Positions 1-9,638 of a DNA stretch of 64,000 bases are shown piece by piece; the first letter of the stretch is position 1; each line of letters begins with the position of its first letter. The DNA lies in contig CP141148.1 in NCBI GenBank assembly GCA_035235625.1, positions 3,906,001 to 3,970,000 of the forward strand, written 5' to 3'. The stretch comes from Saururus chinensis. Its lineage: Eukaryota > Streptophyta > Magnoliopsida > Piperales > Saururaceae. The notes beneath the pieces were generated by a model. It saw only the letters and a list, made by a program, of their open reading frames with translations. It searched no databases and was not told the origin of the DNA. The translations under genes were made by a program, and so were the position numbers.

Positions 1-149
1 GACTGGCATCTTCTTAGTGTTTTCTTTATGATATTTTGTGAAGTTGGAATTGAATTTTTCTAAAAGAAAAAGTCGTACCAATTGTTTCTTCCATGTTTGA
101 TAAATGGGAAGTACAGTTCATACAGAATATTGTTTATATTAATTGGTAA

Positions 150-423
150 GAAGCCATCTTATTGGGACAAGAGATACAACAAGGACTCAACAACATTCGA
201 CCGGTACCAGAAGTACCCTGCATTAGCTCCCTTGCTTCAGCTCTACGTCCAGCCTCACCAACACATTCTTCTCGTGGGTTGTGGAAATTCAGCTCTTGCC
301 GAGGACATGGTCAAGGATGGATACCAAAATGTTGTGAACATAGACATCTCCTCAGTAGTGATTGAAGCCATGCAGAATAAGTACCAGAGCCAGCATCTTG
401 ACAAATGTCAATTTGGAAGCCAA
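150..423 (+). pseudogene. Exon of a SAM-dependent methyltransferase (EEF1A-KMT4/METTL13-like), isolated
   Basis: The translation contains the family's N-terminal SYWDKRY signature, a FDRYQKY stretch and methyltransferase motif I (ILLVGCGNSALAEDM), followed by VVNIDISSVVIEAM, the acidic end of beta-2 that contacts the SAM ribose. These are hallmarks of the seven-beta-strand methyltransferases related to eEF1A lysine methyltransferase 4. An acceptor (ttggtaag) precedes the exon, and a donor-like gtaagag follows near 423. The rest of the catalytic domain (motifs II-IV) is not found in the next 1.4 kb, which instead holds an antisense exon of an unrelated gene, so this is a fragment rather than the start of an intact gene. 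The left window edge hides any upstream exon. Family assignment is firm; status as captured fragment or truncated resident gene is inferred. Confidence 0.7.
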
Positions 424-1135
424 GTAAGAGGCCCCAATCTGACTGTATTTGCCTTTCTTTTGTTTGTGAGTCCCCAATCTGACTGTATTTGCCTGTAATA
501 GGAAAGTTTAGTTGAGAAAGTGGAAAAGAAGATGCTTGACGCGCAGACTGCAGAGAGATAAGAAGAAAAGAGAGAACTGTGTGTTCAAGTGTGGGATCTG
601 AGTAGCATTGCCCTGCTGATGATACTATGTGAGCCGAAAGTTACCAACTGCCCTTTAAGCCTTTTTCTCAATTAGAAGTGGTGCTGAAACTGACAAATTA
701 GAGGTGGTTGGGGTCAGCATACGAGGATACACTTTATCTGTGCCGATTAAACATAACTTTCAGAATTTCCATGGGCATGTACCATTTTTATATGTTCTTA
801 ATATGAAAATAACCTCTTTAATAATATTCAGTGACCTTTTTGCTATATATGGAGAAGTCAGTATTAACCGGGGGGTCTCATTATGCATACAAATCTAAAG
901 CAGCATGCAAAAAAATCATCTTCAGCACATAACTACAGACAATATACATGCATTACAAACCCCTTCGTCTTATAACAATAAGAAGAACACTTGCACATCC
1001 TTGAGAGTTAGAACAGCTATTTGTCAATGGTATATTCACAAAAAATTAAATGCCCAAGGAACCTTAATTTTAAAAAAGAAGGATTTTTCATGCTTGGAAA
1101 ATACAGGGTAAATATACACATAAACGTCTTTAGTA
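424..1135. other. Non-coding stretch with a short direct repeat
   Basis: No credible gene. A 23-bp sequence (cccaatctgactgtatttgc at its core) occurs twice, near 433-455 and 473-495. An open frame just after it (about 511-559, ESLVEKVEKKMLDAQTAER then stop) follows an acceptor-like ctgtaatag and could be a terminal exon of an unidentified gene; I do not recognise it. Confidence 0.4.
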
Positions 1136-1315
1136 TCTCCACAACAAACTTGAATGCACAAGCAACATTGGCATTGCTGCTAACAACAATTACAATGTAC
1201 ACGTTGCTGATTCTCATGTAAAGGAAAGAGCAACCTCCAATCTGCCTCACAGGACAAAGTACCAAGTTCTTTTGTTTGCATTATATGCATCCGAAATGCA
1301 TCAACCATATTACCA
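1136..1315 (-). pseudogene. AP2M: Single exon of AP-2 complex subunit mu, frameshifted
   Basis: Read on the minus strand, an acceptor (tgcag, 1320-1316) is followed by GNMVDAFRMHIMQTKELG, then, after a one-base frame change near the GT codons, CPVRQIGGCSFLYMRISNVY and IVIVVSSNANVACAFKFVVE. This is the near-invariant longin-domain exon of plant AP-2 mu, the cargo-binding medium subunit of the clathrin adaptor used in endocytosis. Only this exon is recognisable; upstream and downstream exons are absent. The extra T at the ELGT/CPVRQ junction breaks the frame, so it cannot encode a functional piece. Its opposite orientation to the methyltransferase exon about 700 bp away suggests a mosaic of captured gene fragments, though no Helitron or MULE ends were identified around them. 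Confidence 0.8.
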
Positions 1316-1818
1316 CTGCATTAGCAATCAAAATCAATTCATTAAGAACGAAGAACAAAGAACATAGCATTAAATGAGTAACAGAGTTAACATTGATATG
1401 CTACCCAGATACCAAGGTAGGATGAAAAGAATTCAAAAGGAAAGAGAACAATGAATATCAATTTCATAGACGTACTCTAAAAGCAGCAAAATGTCAATTT
1501 CTCTGTTTGAACAACAGGTAATTCCATTAAAAAGAATAGTATTGGCATGTTACACACACAACTACACCTTCAGTTATTCTCTGATTGGTTAATTACACCT
1601 ACAAATTGATCATATTTATCTAAGGATGAATCACCACTTGACTTTCAGCGACGGCTACAGCCCGTCGCTGATGACCTACGACTTAACCAAATCAAGTTCC
1701 CCGTCCCCCTGCTCGCACTGACCCGCATTTCCTTTCTTCCCTCCCCTTTTTCCCAGCTCCCGCCCCCAGTTTCCCCCAATCCCACAGTCCTCCTCCCCGA
1801 AATCTCTGGACCGGCACC
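1316..1818. other. Non-coding spacer with a perfect GC-rich hairpin
   Basis: No gene seen. At 1645-1671 a perfect inverted repeat (tcagcgacgg, seven-base loop, ccgtcgctga) forms a strong hairpin. The core resembles the GCGACGG-type subterminal motifs of plant CACTA elements, which also recur near 16.3-16.65 kb. From 1690 the sequence turns GC- and C-rich, the likely 5' flank of the patellin gene. Confidence 0.5.
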
Positions 1819-2181
1819 GTGCCGGAACTGCCGGAGTCGCAGAAGAAGGCGCTGGAGGAGCTCAAGCAGCTGGTCAGGGTGGCTCTCGCGAAGCACGAGT
1901 TCTCCAAGGAGCCGGCGGAGAAGCCGGCCATGCCGGCCGAGGAGCCTCCAAAGTCCGAACCTAAGGAGCTTGCCAAGGCTGAAGCCGCCCGGAGGAAGCC
2001 ACCAAGCCGGAACCTGGGGCGGATGAGCAGCCCAAGCCCGAGGTGGTGACAGAAGAGCCGCCTAAGACAGAGGCTATATCGAAGGAGCCACGGACGCCGG
2101 AGGTGGTGGCAGAAGAGCCGCCTAAGACAGAGGCTACATCAGAGGAGCCACCGACGCCGGAGGTGGTTGTGGTGGAGGATG
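1819..2181 (+). pseudogene. Patellin-like SEC14-GOLD protein, 5' part of exon 1
   Basis: The frame starting here encodes PELPESQKKALEELKQLV and ALAKHEF, the conserved segment before the acidic, proline/glutamate-rich patellin N-terminus, followed by repeated EEPPKTEA-type units. Patellins are membrane-trafficking phosphoinositide-binding proteins with CRAL-TRIO/SEC14 and GOLD domains that act at the cell plate and plasma membrane. Decay is visible: the expected initiator reads GTG in this context and no upstream in-frame ATG is convincing; the reading frame changes by one near 1985-1992 (the EATKPEP stretch lies in frame 3, the upstream part in frame 1). The segment ends where the Ty3/gypsy element enters, inside a run of Val/Glu codons. 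It continues at 7820. Confidence 0.85.
2177..2181. repeat. Target-site duplication GGATG, left copy
   Basis: GGATG precedes the 5' LTR and is repeated exactly at 7815-7819 after the 3' LTR. A 5-bp TSD is what Ty3/gypsy integrases make. Deleting the element plus one copy joins the two halves of the patellin exon in frame (…VVVVED then VVV…). Confidence 0.95.
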
Positions 2182-2711
2182 TGATGCAAGAGCTGCTTTA
2201 ACTCAGAAAACCAGTTGCCTGTGAGACATTCTATCGAGCACTTGTTACAGTTTAAAACATAACACAGGGGTATTATCGGAAATCACTAACGAGATGATAT
2301 CAATTGTCAAGACAAACTGGGTAATTCTGTGACATTGGCGGGGACACTTGAGTCATTACGGTTTAATGAATGAAACCGTTAATTACGTTGTCCGTCTTCT
2401 TCAGCTTCGTGTTTAAAAAATAAATAGAAGTCTTTAAGCGGGATTATCACTAATATTGCTAGCTTCTTTTCTTTAAAAAATTTAGAATATAAATAGAAGT
2501 CTTCATTCTGTAAGAAGGACGCTTAGATATTCATTTGAATTGTATTTCTGGTTGTCCATAGAGGTTAAAACCTCGAGCTCAGTTTTGAGCTGAGAACTGT
2601 AAAATCAACGGGAGGTTGATTCACAGATCTGTTTCTTTGTAATTCTGTTTCTGTTAGTGAAAATTCGAAAAGTGTTTTGCATTTATTTGTTTCATTTGAA
2701 TCCCTACATCA
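2182..2711 (+). repeat. 5' LTR of the Ty3/gypsy element
   Basis: 530 bp, starts TGATGCAAGAGC and ends CCCTACATCA. It pairs with 7286-7814 along its whole length. Confidence 0.95.
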
Positions 2712-2714
2712 GTT

Positions 2715-2726
2715 TGGTATCAAAGC
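2715..2726 (+). promoter_or_regulatory. Primer-binding site, initiator tRNA-Met
   Basis: TGGTATCAAAGC lies three bases after the 5' LTR. It matches the plant iMet-tRNA PBS (TGGTATCAGAGC) with one change. Confidence 0.9.
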
Positions 2727-2741
2727 AGAGGTTAGGCTTCG

Positions 2742-4097
2742 ATGTCTACCCACGATCGAGCAGGAGCAGAAGGAAGTCTGGATCAAACTTTTGTGCTTCA
2801 GCAAATGATGCAGATGCAGATGCAATTTCAGCAACAGATGCAGATTCAGATGCAAGAGATTTCTGTAAACCTGCGTCAATTGAATGAGGGTCGAACAGCT
2901 CCCGTTCGTGAAGAATGAGGCATGAAATTCCAGATCCGAGAAATGCGGAACAATTGCAACCTCATCTGCAGCGAATTCCTGTTCAACAACCTGTCAAAGA
3001 AACATCTTCTAGTGATGAAGATATTCCTCGAATGCTCAATCCACTACCAAATCAAGGTGCAAATCAAAATTTACCTTGGCTCAAACCTAAGATAGAATTT
3101 ACTGTGTTTTTTTGGTCATATGGATATTGAATCATTTCTAGATTGGATAGTGGAAGTAGAGAACTATTTCTACTGCATGGAAGTACCAGATGACATGAAA
3201 TGTAGAGTTGTAGCTTGTAAACTAAAGAGTGGAGCATCTGCATGGTGGACTCAAATTCAACAAGATCAAATTAAAAAGGGAAACCACCAAATTCAGTCCT
3301 GGCCTCGTATGAAGAAAATGTTGAAGAATATGTATCTTCCAGTCGACTTTGAGCAAGCACTTTTTAGGCAATATCAGAATTGCAAACATAATGCTAGAAG
3401 TGTAAATGAATATGTAGAAGAGTATCACAGATTATCTGCTCGAAATGGATTATAGGAAACTGAAGCTCAAAGAATTCAAAGATTCATTGGTGGCCTTAAA
3501 TATGAACTGCAATTACAGCTTGCAACCAGACCTATAAATTTTGAAGCAATCCAAGCAACTTTGCGTAATGAATTTTTGATGAATCAGAACAGAAACAGGC
3601 AAGTCCCTATTCCAAGAATGCAAGAGGAAAGATCTAACTATCAACAAGATAAAGTAAATAAACAAATAGAATTCAGATCTAGCCGAAAAGAAGTCTTGAA
3701 AAATACTAAGCCTACATTTTCTGTACCAGCTGCTAAAAAAAATGTGTATTCTAAGCCAAAGCCTGACCATTGTTGGAAATGCAAGCAACCGGGGCACTAC
3801 TCCTCTAAATGTCCTCTTAGAACTGGTGATCCAAGTTCTAAATCAAAAGCTATGGCCTATAAGACAGTAGAAATTGAAGAAGACAGTGGAAATAGTGAAT
3901 CAGAGGAGGAACAGGAAGAAGTATATGACAATAACAACTATGAAGACTCTAGTCCAAATGAAAGACTGTTAGTAACTCGAAAACTACTGTTAATGCCCAG
4001 ACAGTCAATGATAATCCAGCGACATAATCTATTTACCACTATTGGTACTATTGGAGCTACAAGTTGCAAAGTAAATAGTGGATGGGGGATGTACTGA
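2742..4097 (+). pseudogene. Retrotransposon gag (capsid and zinc knuckle), broken
   Basis: The ATG at 2742 opens a glutamine/methionine-rich N-terminus that stops at 2916. The capsid-like region continues in other frames from 2919 and 3120 (FLDWIVEVENYFYCMEVPDD, SAWWTQIQ, VNEYVEEYHRL), the retrotransposon gag family that binds and packages the RNA. A TAG at 3453 interrupts it. A CCHC zinc knuckle, CX2CX4HX4C (CWKCKQPGHYSSKC), lies at 3771-3812. An acidic region follows. The start is the first ATG after the PBS. At least two frame changes and one stop make this gag non-functional as it stands. Confidence 0.85.
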
Positions 4098-4525
4098 GAA
4101 CCTTATAGCCAAGACAGTCATAGACAAGCTGCAATTACCTACAAAATGTCATCCACAACCCTACACTATTGGATGGGTCAAAGAAGTGGGTGAAATAAAG
4201 GTAAATACACAGTGTTTGGTGCCCTTTTCTATTGGCAAGAATTATAAGGCTGAAATTTTATGTGATGTTCTAGATATGTCAATATGCCATTTACTATTAG
4301 GGAGGCCTTGGCAATATGATACTTGTGCATGATGGTCATGCTAATACTATAAGGTTTGAGTTTAAGGGCAAGGTTATTATATTACATCCACAGTCATTAA
4401 CAGGGAGCTTGAAAGTGGAAGAAGTGTGTCAACAACAGATGAAAGCTACATCTACAACTCCAAAAACAAAACTGAAAGATATCAGAGTTGGTCAAAAACT
4501 CAAAAGAGAAAGAAAACAAAAATAA
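4078..4525 (+). pseudogene. Retropepsin-like aspartic protease relic
   Basis: DGGCTENL at 4081 carries the aspartic protease D-G-G type active-site core seen in plant Ty3/gypsy elements, and HLLLGRPWQYD near 4290-4320 is the conserved C-terminal protease block. A frame change occurs at the GRPWQYD end (about 4316-4332), and a stop at 4523 closes the linker to RT. In a live element this enzyme would cut the Gag-Pol polyprotein. Confidence 0.8.
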
Positions 4526-5402
4526 GTGTTAACAGTTTCTAGCAACATTTATGCAGATCTTAGAAGTGAACAAGTGGCCTTGGCATTTGTGAATCGAAAT
4601 GCATTAGCAGTTACCAAAACAATCAGTTCTCACCAGGATAAAAGAGTACAAGAAATTCTTGATCAATTCTCAGAATTATTAAATGATGAACTTCCACTGA
4701 CTTTACCCCCTATGAGAAACATTCAGCACAGAATTGATTTAGTACCAGGAGCTACTCTTCCTCACCTTCCTCACTATAGATTAAGTCGAGCATGAAGAAC
4801 TACATAGATAGATTCAGGACTTGCTTCAAAGAGGGCTTATTCGTGAGAGCCTCAGTCCAGTAGTTGTACCCACATTATTAGTTCCAAAAAAAGATGGTAC
4901 ATGGCGAATGTGTGTGGACTCAAGGGCTATTAACAAGATAACTGTGAAATACAGGTTTCCCATTCCAAGGTTAGAGGATTTACTTGATTCGTTAGCTGGT
5001 GCTCAAGTGTTTTCTAAAGTAGACCTCAGGTCAGGTTACCATCAAATCAGAATGAGATTAGGGAACGAATGGAAAACAACTTTTAAGACTGAAGATGGAT
5101 TATTTGAGTGGTTAGTTATGCCATTTGGCTTAACCAATGCACCTAGTACCTTTATGAGATTAATGACACAAATATTGAAACCATTAATGGGAAAATTAGT
5201 AGTTGTATACTTCGATGATATCCTTGTTTACAGCTTGGATGAAGAGAAACATTTGATTCATTTGAAAGAGGTCTTTCAGCTCTTACAGGAAAATCAATTA
5301 TTCATTAATCTAAAGAAGAGTACATTCATGGCTGAGCAGTTAGTTTTCCTTGGTTTTGTTGTAAGCAAGGAAGGTTTGAAGGTGGATAAAGATAAAATTT
5401 AA
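4526..5402 (+). pseudogene. Reverse transcriptase relic
   Basis: The segment holds the RT core in order: PLTLPPMRNIQHRIDLVPGA linker, [40 protein letters not shown], then the catalytic YFDD box at 5208-5219 followed by ILVYS, and the LGF(V)VS element. These are the palm and finger motifs of Ty3/gypsy RT. A TGA-type interruption near 4793 separates the linker from the core, and TAA near 5400 ends it before the connection domain. The catalytic aspartates are intact, but the chain is not. Confidence 0.9.
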
Positions 5403-5453
5403 GCCATTCTCAGTTGGCCAGTTCCAAGCAATGTTACTGAGGTTCGAAGTTTC

Positions 5454-6329
5454 TTGGGGTTAGCCACATTTTACAGGAGGTTTATACAGGGTTTCAGCTC
5501 CCTTGCTACTCCTTTAATTGAATGCTTAAAAAAAGGCCAGTTTAAATGGCATTCAGCTCAGCAACACAGTTTTGAACTGCTCAAGACAAAACTAACTACT
5601 GCTCCCACATTGTCACTTCCTGATTTTTCCAAGGTATTTGAGATTGATTATGATGCTTCCCTGCGATGTATTGGAGCCGTCTTATCCCAGGAGGGTCGTC
5701 CAGTGGCTTTTTACAGCAACAAATTAAATGAATCAAAGCAGAAATGGTTTGCATACAAACTAGAACTATATGCTTTAGTGCAGACCTTGAAACATTGGAG
5801 ACACTATTTAGTGTTTAAGGAATTCATTTTGCATACTGACCATGATTCATTGAAGCATTTAAACAGTCAGTCCAAATTGGACAGGTTGCATGCTAGGTGG
5901 GTTGGTGAACTTCAGGATTATACTTTTGTGATAAAGCATAAATCAGGAAAAATGAATAGAGTAGCTGATGCCCTCAGCAAGAGATCTGCTTTAGTTCATG
6001 TTCTCAGTGCTACCTATTTTGGCTTTGAGGAAATTAAATCCCTTTATCAGCATGATGCAACTTTCAAAGATAAATGGCAGCAATGCAATAATTTGACACA
6101 GTCACAGGGTGAGTTTACTATACATGAAGGATATTTGTATAAAGAGCATTTATTGTGTATTCCTACATGTTCTTTAAGATCATTGCTTATTCAAGAATTA
6201 CATAGTAGAAGTTTAGCTGGCCATGTGGGTCGAGATAAAACCTTACACTTGGTCAAGAGTAGATACTATTGGCCGCAATTGAGAAAGGATGTAGTGAACT
6301 ATGTACAACAATTCTTTGTGTGTCAGTAG
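5454..6329 (+). pseudogene. RNase H and integrase zinc-binding region
   Basis: This follows RT in the same polyprotein. LGLATFYRRFIQGFS is the connection segment. FEIDYDAS, AYKLELYALV, TDHDSLKHL and RVADALSKR mark the RNase H fold. The tail (LHSRSLAGHVGRDKT … YYWPQLRKDV … CQ) is the HHCC zinc-binding N-terminus of integrase, cut by a TAG at about 6328 inside the second cysteine pair (CQ-stop-YKGG). Functionally this part would remove the RNA template and prepare integrase. Confidence 0.85.
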
Positions 6330-7240
6330 TATAAAGGTGGTGCAACTAATGCTAGCCTATATTCACCCTTACCTGTTCCTAATAGGCCTTGGGAAGATAT
6401 CAGTATGGACTTTGTTTTAGGTCTGCCCAGAACTTCTAAAGGCTTTGACTCAGTTTTTGTAGTGGTTGATAGATTTTCTAAGCAGACTCATTTTATACCA
6501 TGCAAGAAAAGTGTTGATGCAGTGCATGTAGCTAGACTGTTTTTCAAAGAAGTTATTAGGTTACATGGTGTACCTTATACAATCACGTCAGATAGGGACA
6601 GCAGGTTCTTGGGTAATTTTTGGAAAACACTTTGGACTCCTTCAATTTAGTAGTACTTGTCACCCACAGACTGATGGGCAAACTAAAGTTACCAATCGAA
6701 GTCTTGGTAGCCTATTAAGATGTCTTACTGGTGCTAAACCTAAACAATGGGATTCTGTTATATATCAAGCTGAATTTGCATATAATTCCACTGTTAACAG
6801 GACAACTGGTTTAGCTCCTTTTCAGATAGTTTATGGGTTCATGCCACTTCATTCCTTGGATGTTACTATTGGTTCACGCAAGCCTGGTGAATCTATCTCA
6901 GCTGTTCAAACTATAGAAGCTTTAACTGCCCTGCATGCTACTGTCAAAAACAAAATTTTTGAATCAAATCAGAAATACAAAATTCATGCTAACGCTTCCG
7001 GCAAAGATGTTCAATTTGTAGAGGGAGATTTAGTAATGGTTCATCTTAGTAAGGAAAGGATGCCTATTTGACAATAGGGGAAACTGTAAGCTAAAAGAAT
7101 TGGTCCTTGTCGTGTATTAAGCAGGATTGGTCCTAATGCTTACTCAGTTGCATTACCTCCAGATTTACACATATCCAATGTGTTTAATGTCTGCGATTTG
7201 ACTCTATATCATGCGTCAGATTTGGTCCTTTCAGTTCCTT
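6330..7240 (+). pseudogene. Integrase core and C-terminus, catalytic Glu replaced
   Basis: [20 protein letters not shown] and [18 protein letters not shown] give the first two acidic residues of the DDE triad. A frame change near 6640 leads to CHPQTDGQTKVTNRSL, in which the usual catalytic glutamate (GQTE) reads lysine (AAA, 6685-6687). QAEFAYNSTVNRTTGLAPF and QIVYGF continue the core. The C-terminus includes VEGDLVMVHLSKER, a stop near 7071, then PDLHISNVFNVCDLTLYH in the following frame. No chromodomain follows. The Glu-to-Lys change alone would abolish strand transfer. Confidence 0.85.
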
Positions 7241-7285
7241 AAACATTTACGCTCGAGGTCGAGCTTTCAATTGGACAGGGAAAAA

Positions 7286-7814
7286 TGATGCAAGAGCTGC
7301 TTTAACTCAGAAAACCAGTTGCCTGTGAGACATTCTATGGAGCACTTGTTACATTTTAAAACATAACACAGGGGTATTATCGGAAATCACTAACGAGATG
7401 ATATCAATTGTGAAGACAAACTGTGTAATTCTGTGACATTGGCGGGGACACTAGAGTCATTACGGTTTAATGAATGAAACCGTTAATTACGTTGTCCGTC
7501 TTCTTCAGCTTCGTGTTTAAACAGTAAATGGAATTGTGAAGCAGGATTATCATTAATATTGCTAGCTTCTTTTCTTTAAAAAATTTAGAATATAAATAGA
7601 AGTCTTCATTCTGTAAGAAAGGACGCTTGGATATTCATTTGAATTGTATTTCTGGTTGTCCATAGAGGTTAAAACCTCGAGCTCTGTTTTGAGCTGAGAA
7701 CTGTGAAATCACGGGAGGTTGATTCACAGATTTGTTTTTTTGTAATTCTGTTTCTGTTAGTGAAAATTCGAAAAGTGTTCTGCATTTGTTTGTTTCATTT
7801 GAATCCCTACATCA
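7286..7814 (+). repeat. 3' LTR of the Ty3/gypsy element
   Basis: 529 bp, TGATGCAAG to CTACATCA, preceded by the purine-rich tract GGACAGGGAAAAA. It is followed by the GGATG TSD at 7815-7819. Confidence 0.95.
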
Positions 7815-7819
7815 GGATG

Positions 7820-8494
7820 TCGTGGTGGCTGCCGCTGCCGTGGTCGTTATCGATGACGACAGGGCGAAAACAGTAGAGGCGATCGAGGAGACGGTTGTGG
7901 CGGTGGCCGCCGTCGTAGAGCCTCCCTCCGAGAAAACGGTAGAAACTGCGACTAAAGGGGCAGCAGAGGAGCTCCCGAAACCGATGCCGGAGACGGAGGA
8001 GGTTGAGATACGGGGAATACCATTCCTGGCCGACGAACGGAGCGACGTGGTATTGCTCATGTTTCTCCGGGCGAGGGACTTCAAGGTAAAGGAGGCCTTT
8101 GCCATGATAAAAAACACCGTCAGGTGGAGGAAGGAATTCGGCATCGAGGCCCTCCTTCAGGAGGACCTTGGCCACGACCTCGACTCGGTGGTCTTCATGA
8201 GCGGGTTCGACAAGGAAGGCCACCCGGTCTGTTACAACGTCTATATACGGCGAGTTTTAGAACAAGGCCTTCGGCGACGCCGAGAAGAGGCAGAAGTTCC
8301 TCCGATGGCGGATCCAGTTCCTGGAGAGGACCATCCGGAGCCAGCTCGACTTCAGCCCCACGGGCATCTGCACCTTCATCCACGTGACGGACCTGAAAAA
8401 CTCGCCGGGGCCGGCCAAGAGGGAGCTGCGACAGGCGACAAACCAGGCGCTGAACGTGCTGGAGGACGACTACCCTGAGTTTGTTGCCAAGCAG
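7820..8494 (+). pseudogene. Patellin-like protein, 3' part of exon 1 (CRAL-TRIO/SEC14)
   Basis: The Val/Ala/Glu-rich N-terminus is followed by EEVEIRGIPFLADERSDVV, LLMFLRARDFKVKEAFAMI, TVRWRKEFGIEALLQEDLG and VVFMSGFDKEGHPVCYNVY, the CRAL-TRIO N-terminal and lipid-binding segments of patellins. Near 8240-8265 the frame changes and the expected GEFQNK reads GEF-stop-NK (CAG to TAG). In the new frame KRQKFLRWRIQFLERTIRSQ, LDFSPTGICTFIHV, DLKNSPGPAKRELRQATNQA and EDDYPEFVAKQ are clearly preserved. The splice donor context (gcag-tactg) looks one G short. The N-terminal half lies before the gypsy element. Confidence 0.9.
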
Positions 8495-8559
8495 TACTGT
8501 TTTTTTTACCTTAAAAAAGTAATAAACTATGAAATGGTTTCTGGCTGGTTTTGGCGGAT

Positions 8560-8640
8560 TATGGCGACGTGATTTTTCATACGTCAAAACCTCAGTTCAT
8601 CGTTCCCACACCATTGATTAGGAGCAATGAAGTGAGGAGC
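8560..8640. repeat. Possible relic of the palindromic MITE seen at 25.5 kb
   Basis: Inside patellin intron 1, atacgtcaaaacctcag … cacaccattgattagg resembles one arm of the MITE at 25530-25697 (atacgatcaaaagccca … tcaccattgatgagtagg). Similarity is partial and by eye. Confidence 0.3.
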
Positions 8641-8707
8641 AATGCGTCATGAAAGCATTTTTCTTTTTAATTGGATGGGGTGGGCTTTTTTTGTTGTTGT
8701 TTTTCAG

Positions 8708-8820
8708 GTGTTAATCAATGATCAATGTGCCATGGTAGCACTTGATCAGCCCTTTCCTGACTTAGAGGACCAAGATCAAGTTCGTTTATGCAGACCCTTT
8801 TCAGGTCATTGCCGATTTCC
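8708..8820 (+). pseudogene. Patellin exon 2, decayed
   Basis: After an acceptor (ttttttcag-like, ending 8707) the sequence reads VLIN and then, past a tandem 7-bp duplication (atcaatg at 8713-8719 and 8720-8726) that shifts the frame, INVPW-stop-HLISPF and a VYADPFQVIADFLKY-like end. This corresponds to the INVPWWYLAFxxxISPFLT…FVYAGP block that follows FVAKQ in patellins. The second Trp of the WW pair is a TAG stop. So this exon has both a frameshift and a nonsense mutation. Confidence 0.75.
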
Positions 8821-9418
8821 TTAAGTATTCAAATTTGCCATATTGCATCACTCCTTATTGATGATAATTGTTTTTACTGTTTATCTTCTCTCATATGTGA
8901 ACCTATGGATTAACTCTGCATCTTTTGTTGTTTAATCGGGTGTCTGTCCGTCTCTTTATCTGGCTCTGTATTTAGATATATTCATTCTTTGCATCTTAAT
9001 GGGTTCTTTTTCCATTTTGTATTATAGGGCAGTTTAAAAATGCTTAATGTGACACTAATTTCTATTTTTTGTTGCTGTATTCATTTTTTTATTGGTATAT
9101 TGCTTCAATGATATCTATGCTATTCTCATTGCAAAAGAATCTTCCACGACAAATATCATTTTGTCAATTTGTTCAACGTGGTCCCTCTGTTTGTATCTCA
9201 TCATCTCAAATGTTTCATGTCCTTTCCCTTCGCAGATTCGTCATGGAAAAATTGCTTCATGTGACTAATTTTTTGTTATATCTTATTTTGATCAGAATTA
9301 TTCTTTAATTTTGTTCCCTGCAAAAGAATCTTCTATAGCAACTATCTGCTTCTCTTAGCCATGGTAGAAATTTTTTCTATATAATACATCTGTAATAAGA
9401 AGTCTCTCTGTGTTTCAG
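8821..9418. other. Patellin intron, AT-rich
   Basis: T-rich intron sequence without a gene. Small open frames here match nothing I recognise. Confidence 0.6.
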
Positions 9419-9572
9419 CCACTTACTTCGGTACATTGCTTGTGAGCAAGTTCCAGTTCAGCATGGTGGATTGAAGAAAGATGGTGATGCAGATTTTAAC
9501 ACCTCTGATCCTGTCACAGATATCACTGTTAAGCCAGCCTCCAAACACGTTGTTGAATTACCTGTGACCGAG
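9419..9572 (+). pseudogene. Patellin exon 3 (SEC14 end and GOLD start)
   Basis: An acceptor (tgtttcag) is followed by HLLRYIACEQVPVQHGGLKK, DADFNTSDPVTDITVKPASK and HVVELPVTE, then a donor gtgggt. In patellins this is the RYIAPEQVPVxYGGL hinge and the first strands of the GOLD domain (ITVKPxxKxxVE). The exon itself is open and well preserved, in contrast to exons 1 and 2. Confidence 0.9.
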
Positions 9573-9638
9573 GTGGGTCAGACTTCTTTATAGTTGTTTA
9601 TTTTGCTTGATTGGTTTCTAATTCACCTCAGTCAGCAG

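Larger units (their letters stand above)
2182..7814 (+). mobile_element. Ty3/gypsy LTR retrotransposon inserted in patellin exon 1
   Basis: A complete element of 5633 bp: 5' LTR 2182-2711, PBS 2715-2726, gag-pol relics 2742-7240, polypurine tract 7272-7285, 3' LTR 7286-7814, 5-bp TSDs GGATG. The LTRs begin TG and end CA. The domain order protease, RT, RNase H, integrase places it in Metaviridae-type (Ty3/gypsy) elements. There is no obvious chromodomain: the polyprotein ends shortly after an SNVFNVCDL motif, as in several plant chromovirus-related lineages. Coding capacity is lost through at least eight stops or frame changes (for example near 2916, 3453, 4097, 5400 and 6328). By eye the two LTRs differ at about 20 positions plus three 1-bp indels in 530 bp, so the insertion is fairly recent but not current. 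Confidence 0.95.

Noticed and set aside
1645-1680. Helitron 3' end
   Set aside because: The hairpin is convincing but no CTRRT follows at the usual distance, and no TC 5' terminus could be paired with it.
1645-2040. Antisense ORFs over the patellin 5' exon
   Set aside because: They are shadows of the GC-rich coding strand; the sense strand carries the recognisable patellin motifs.
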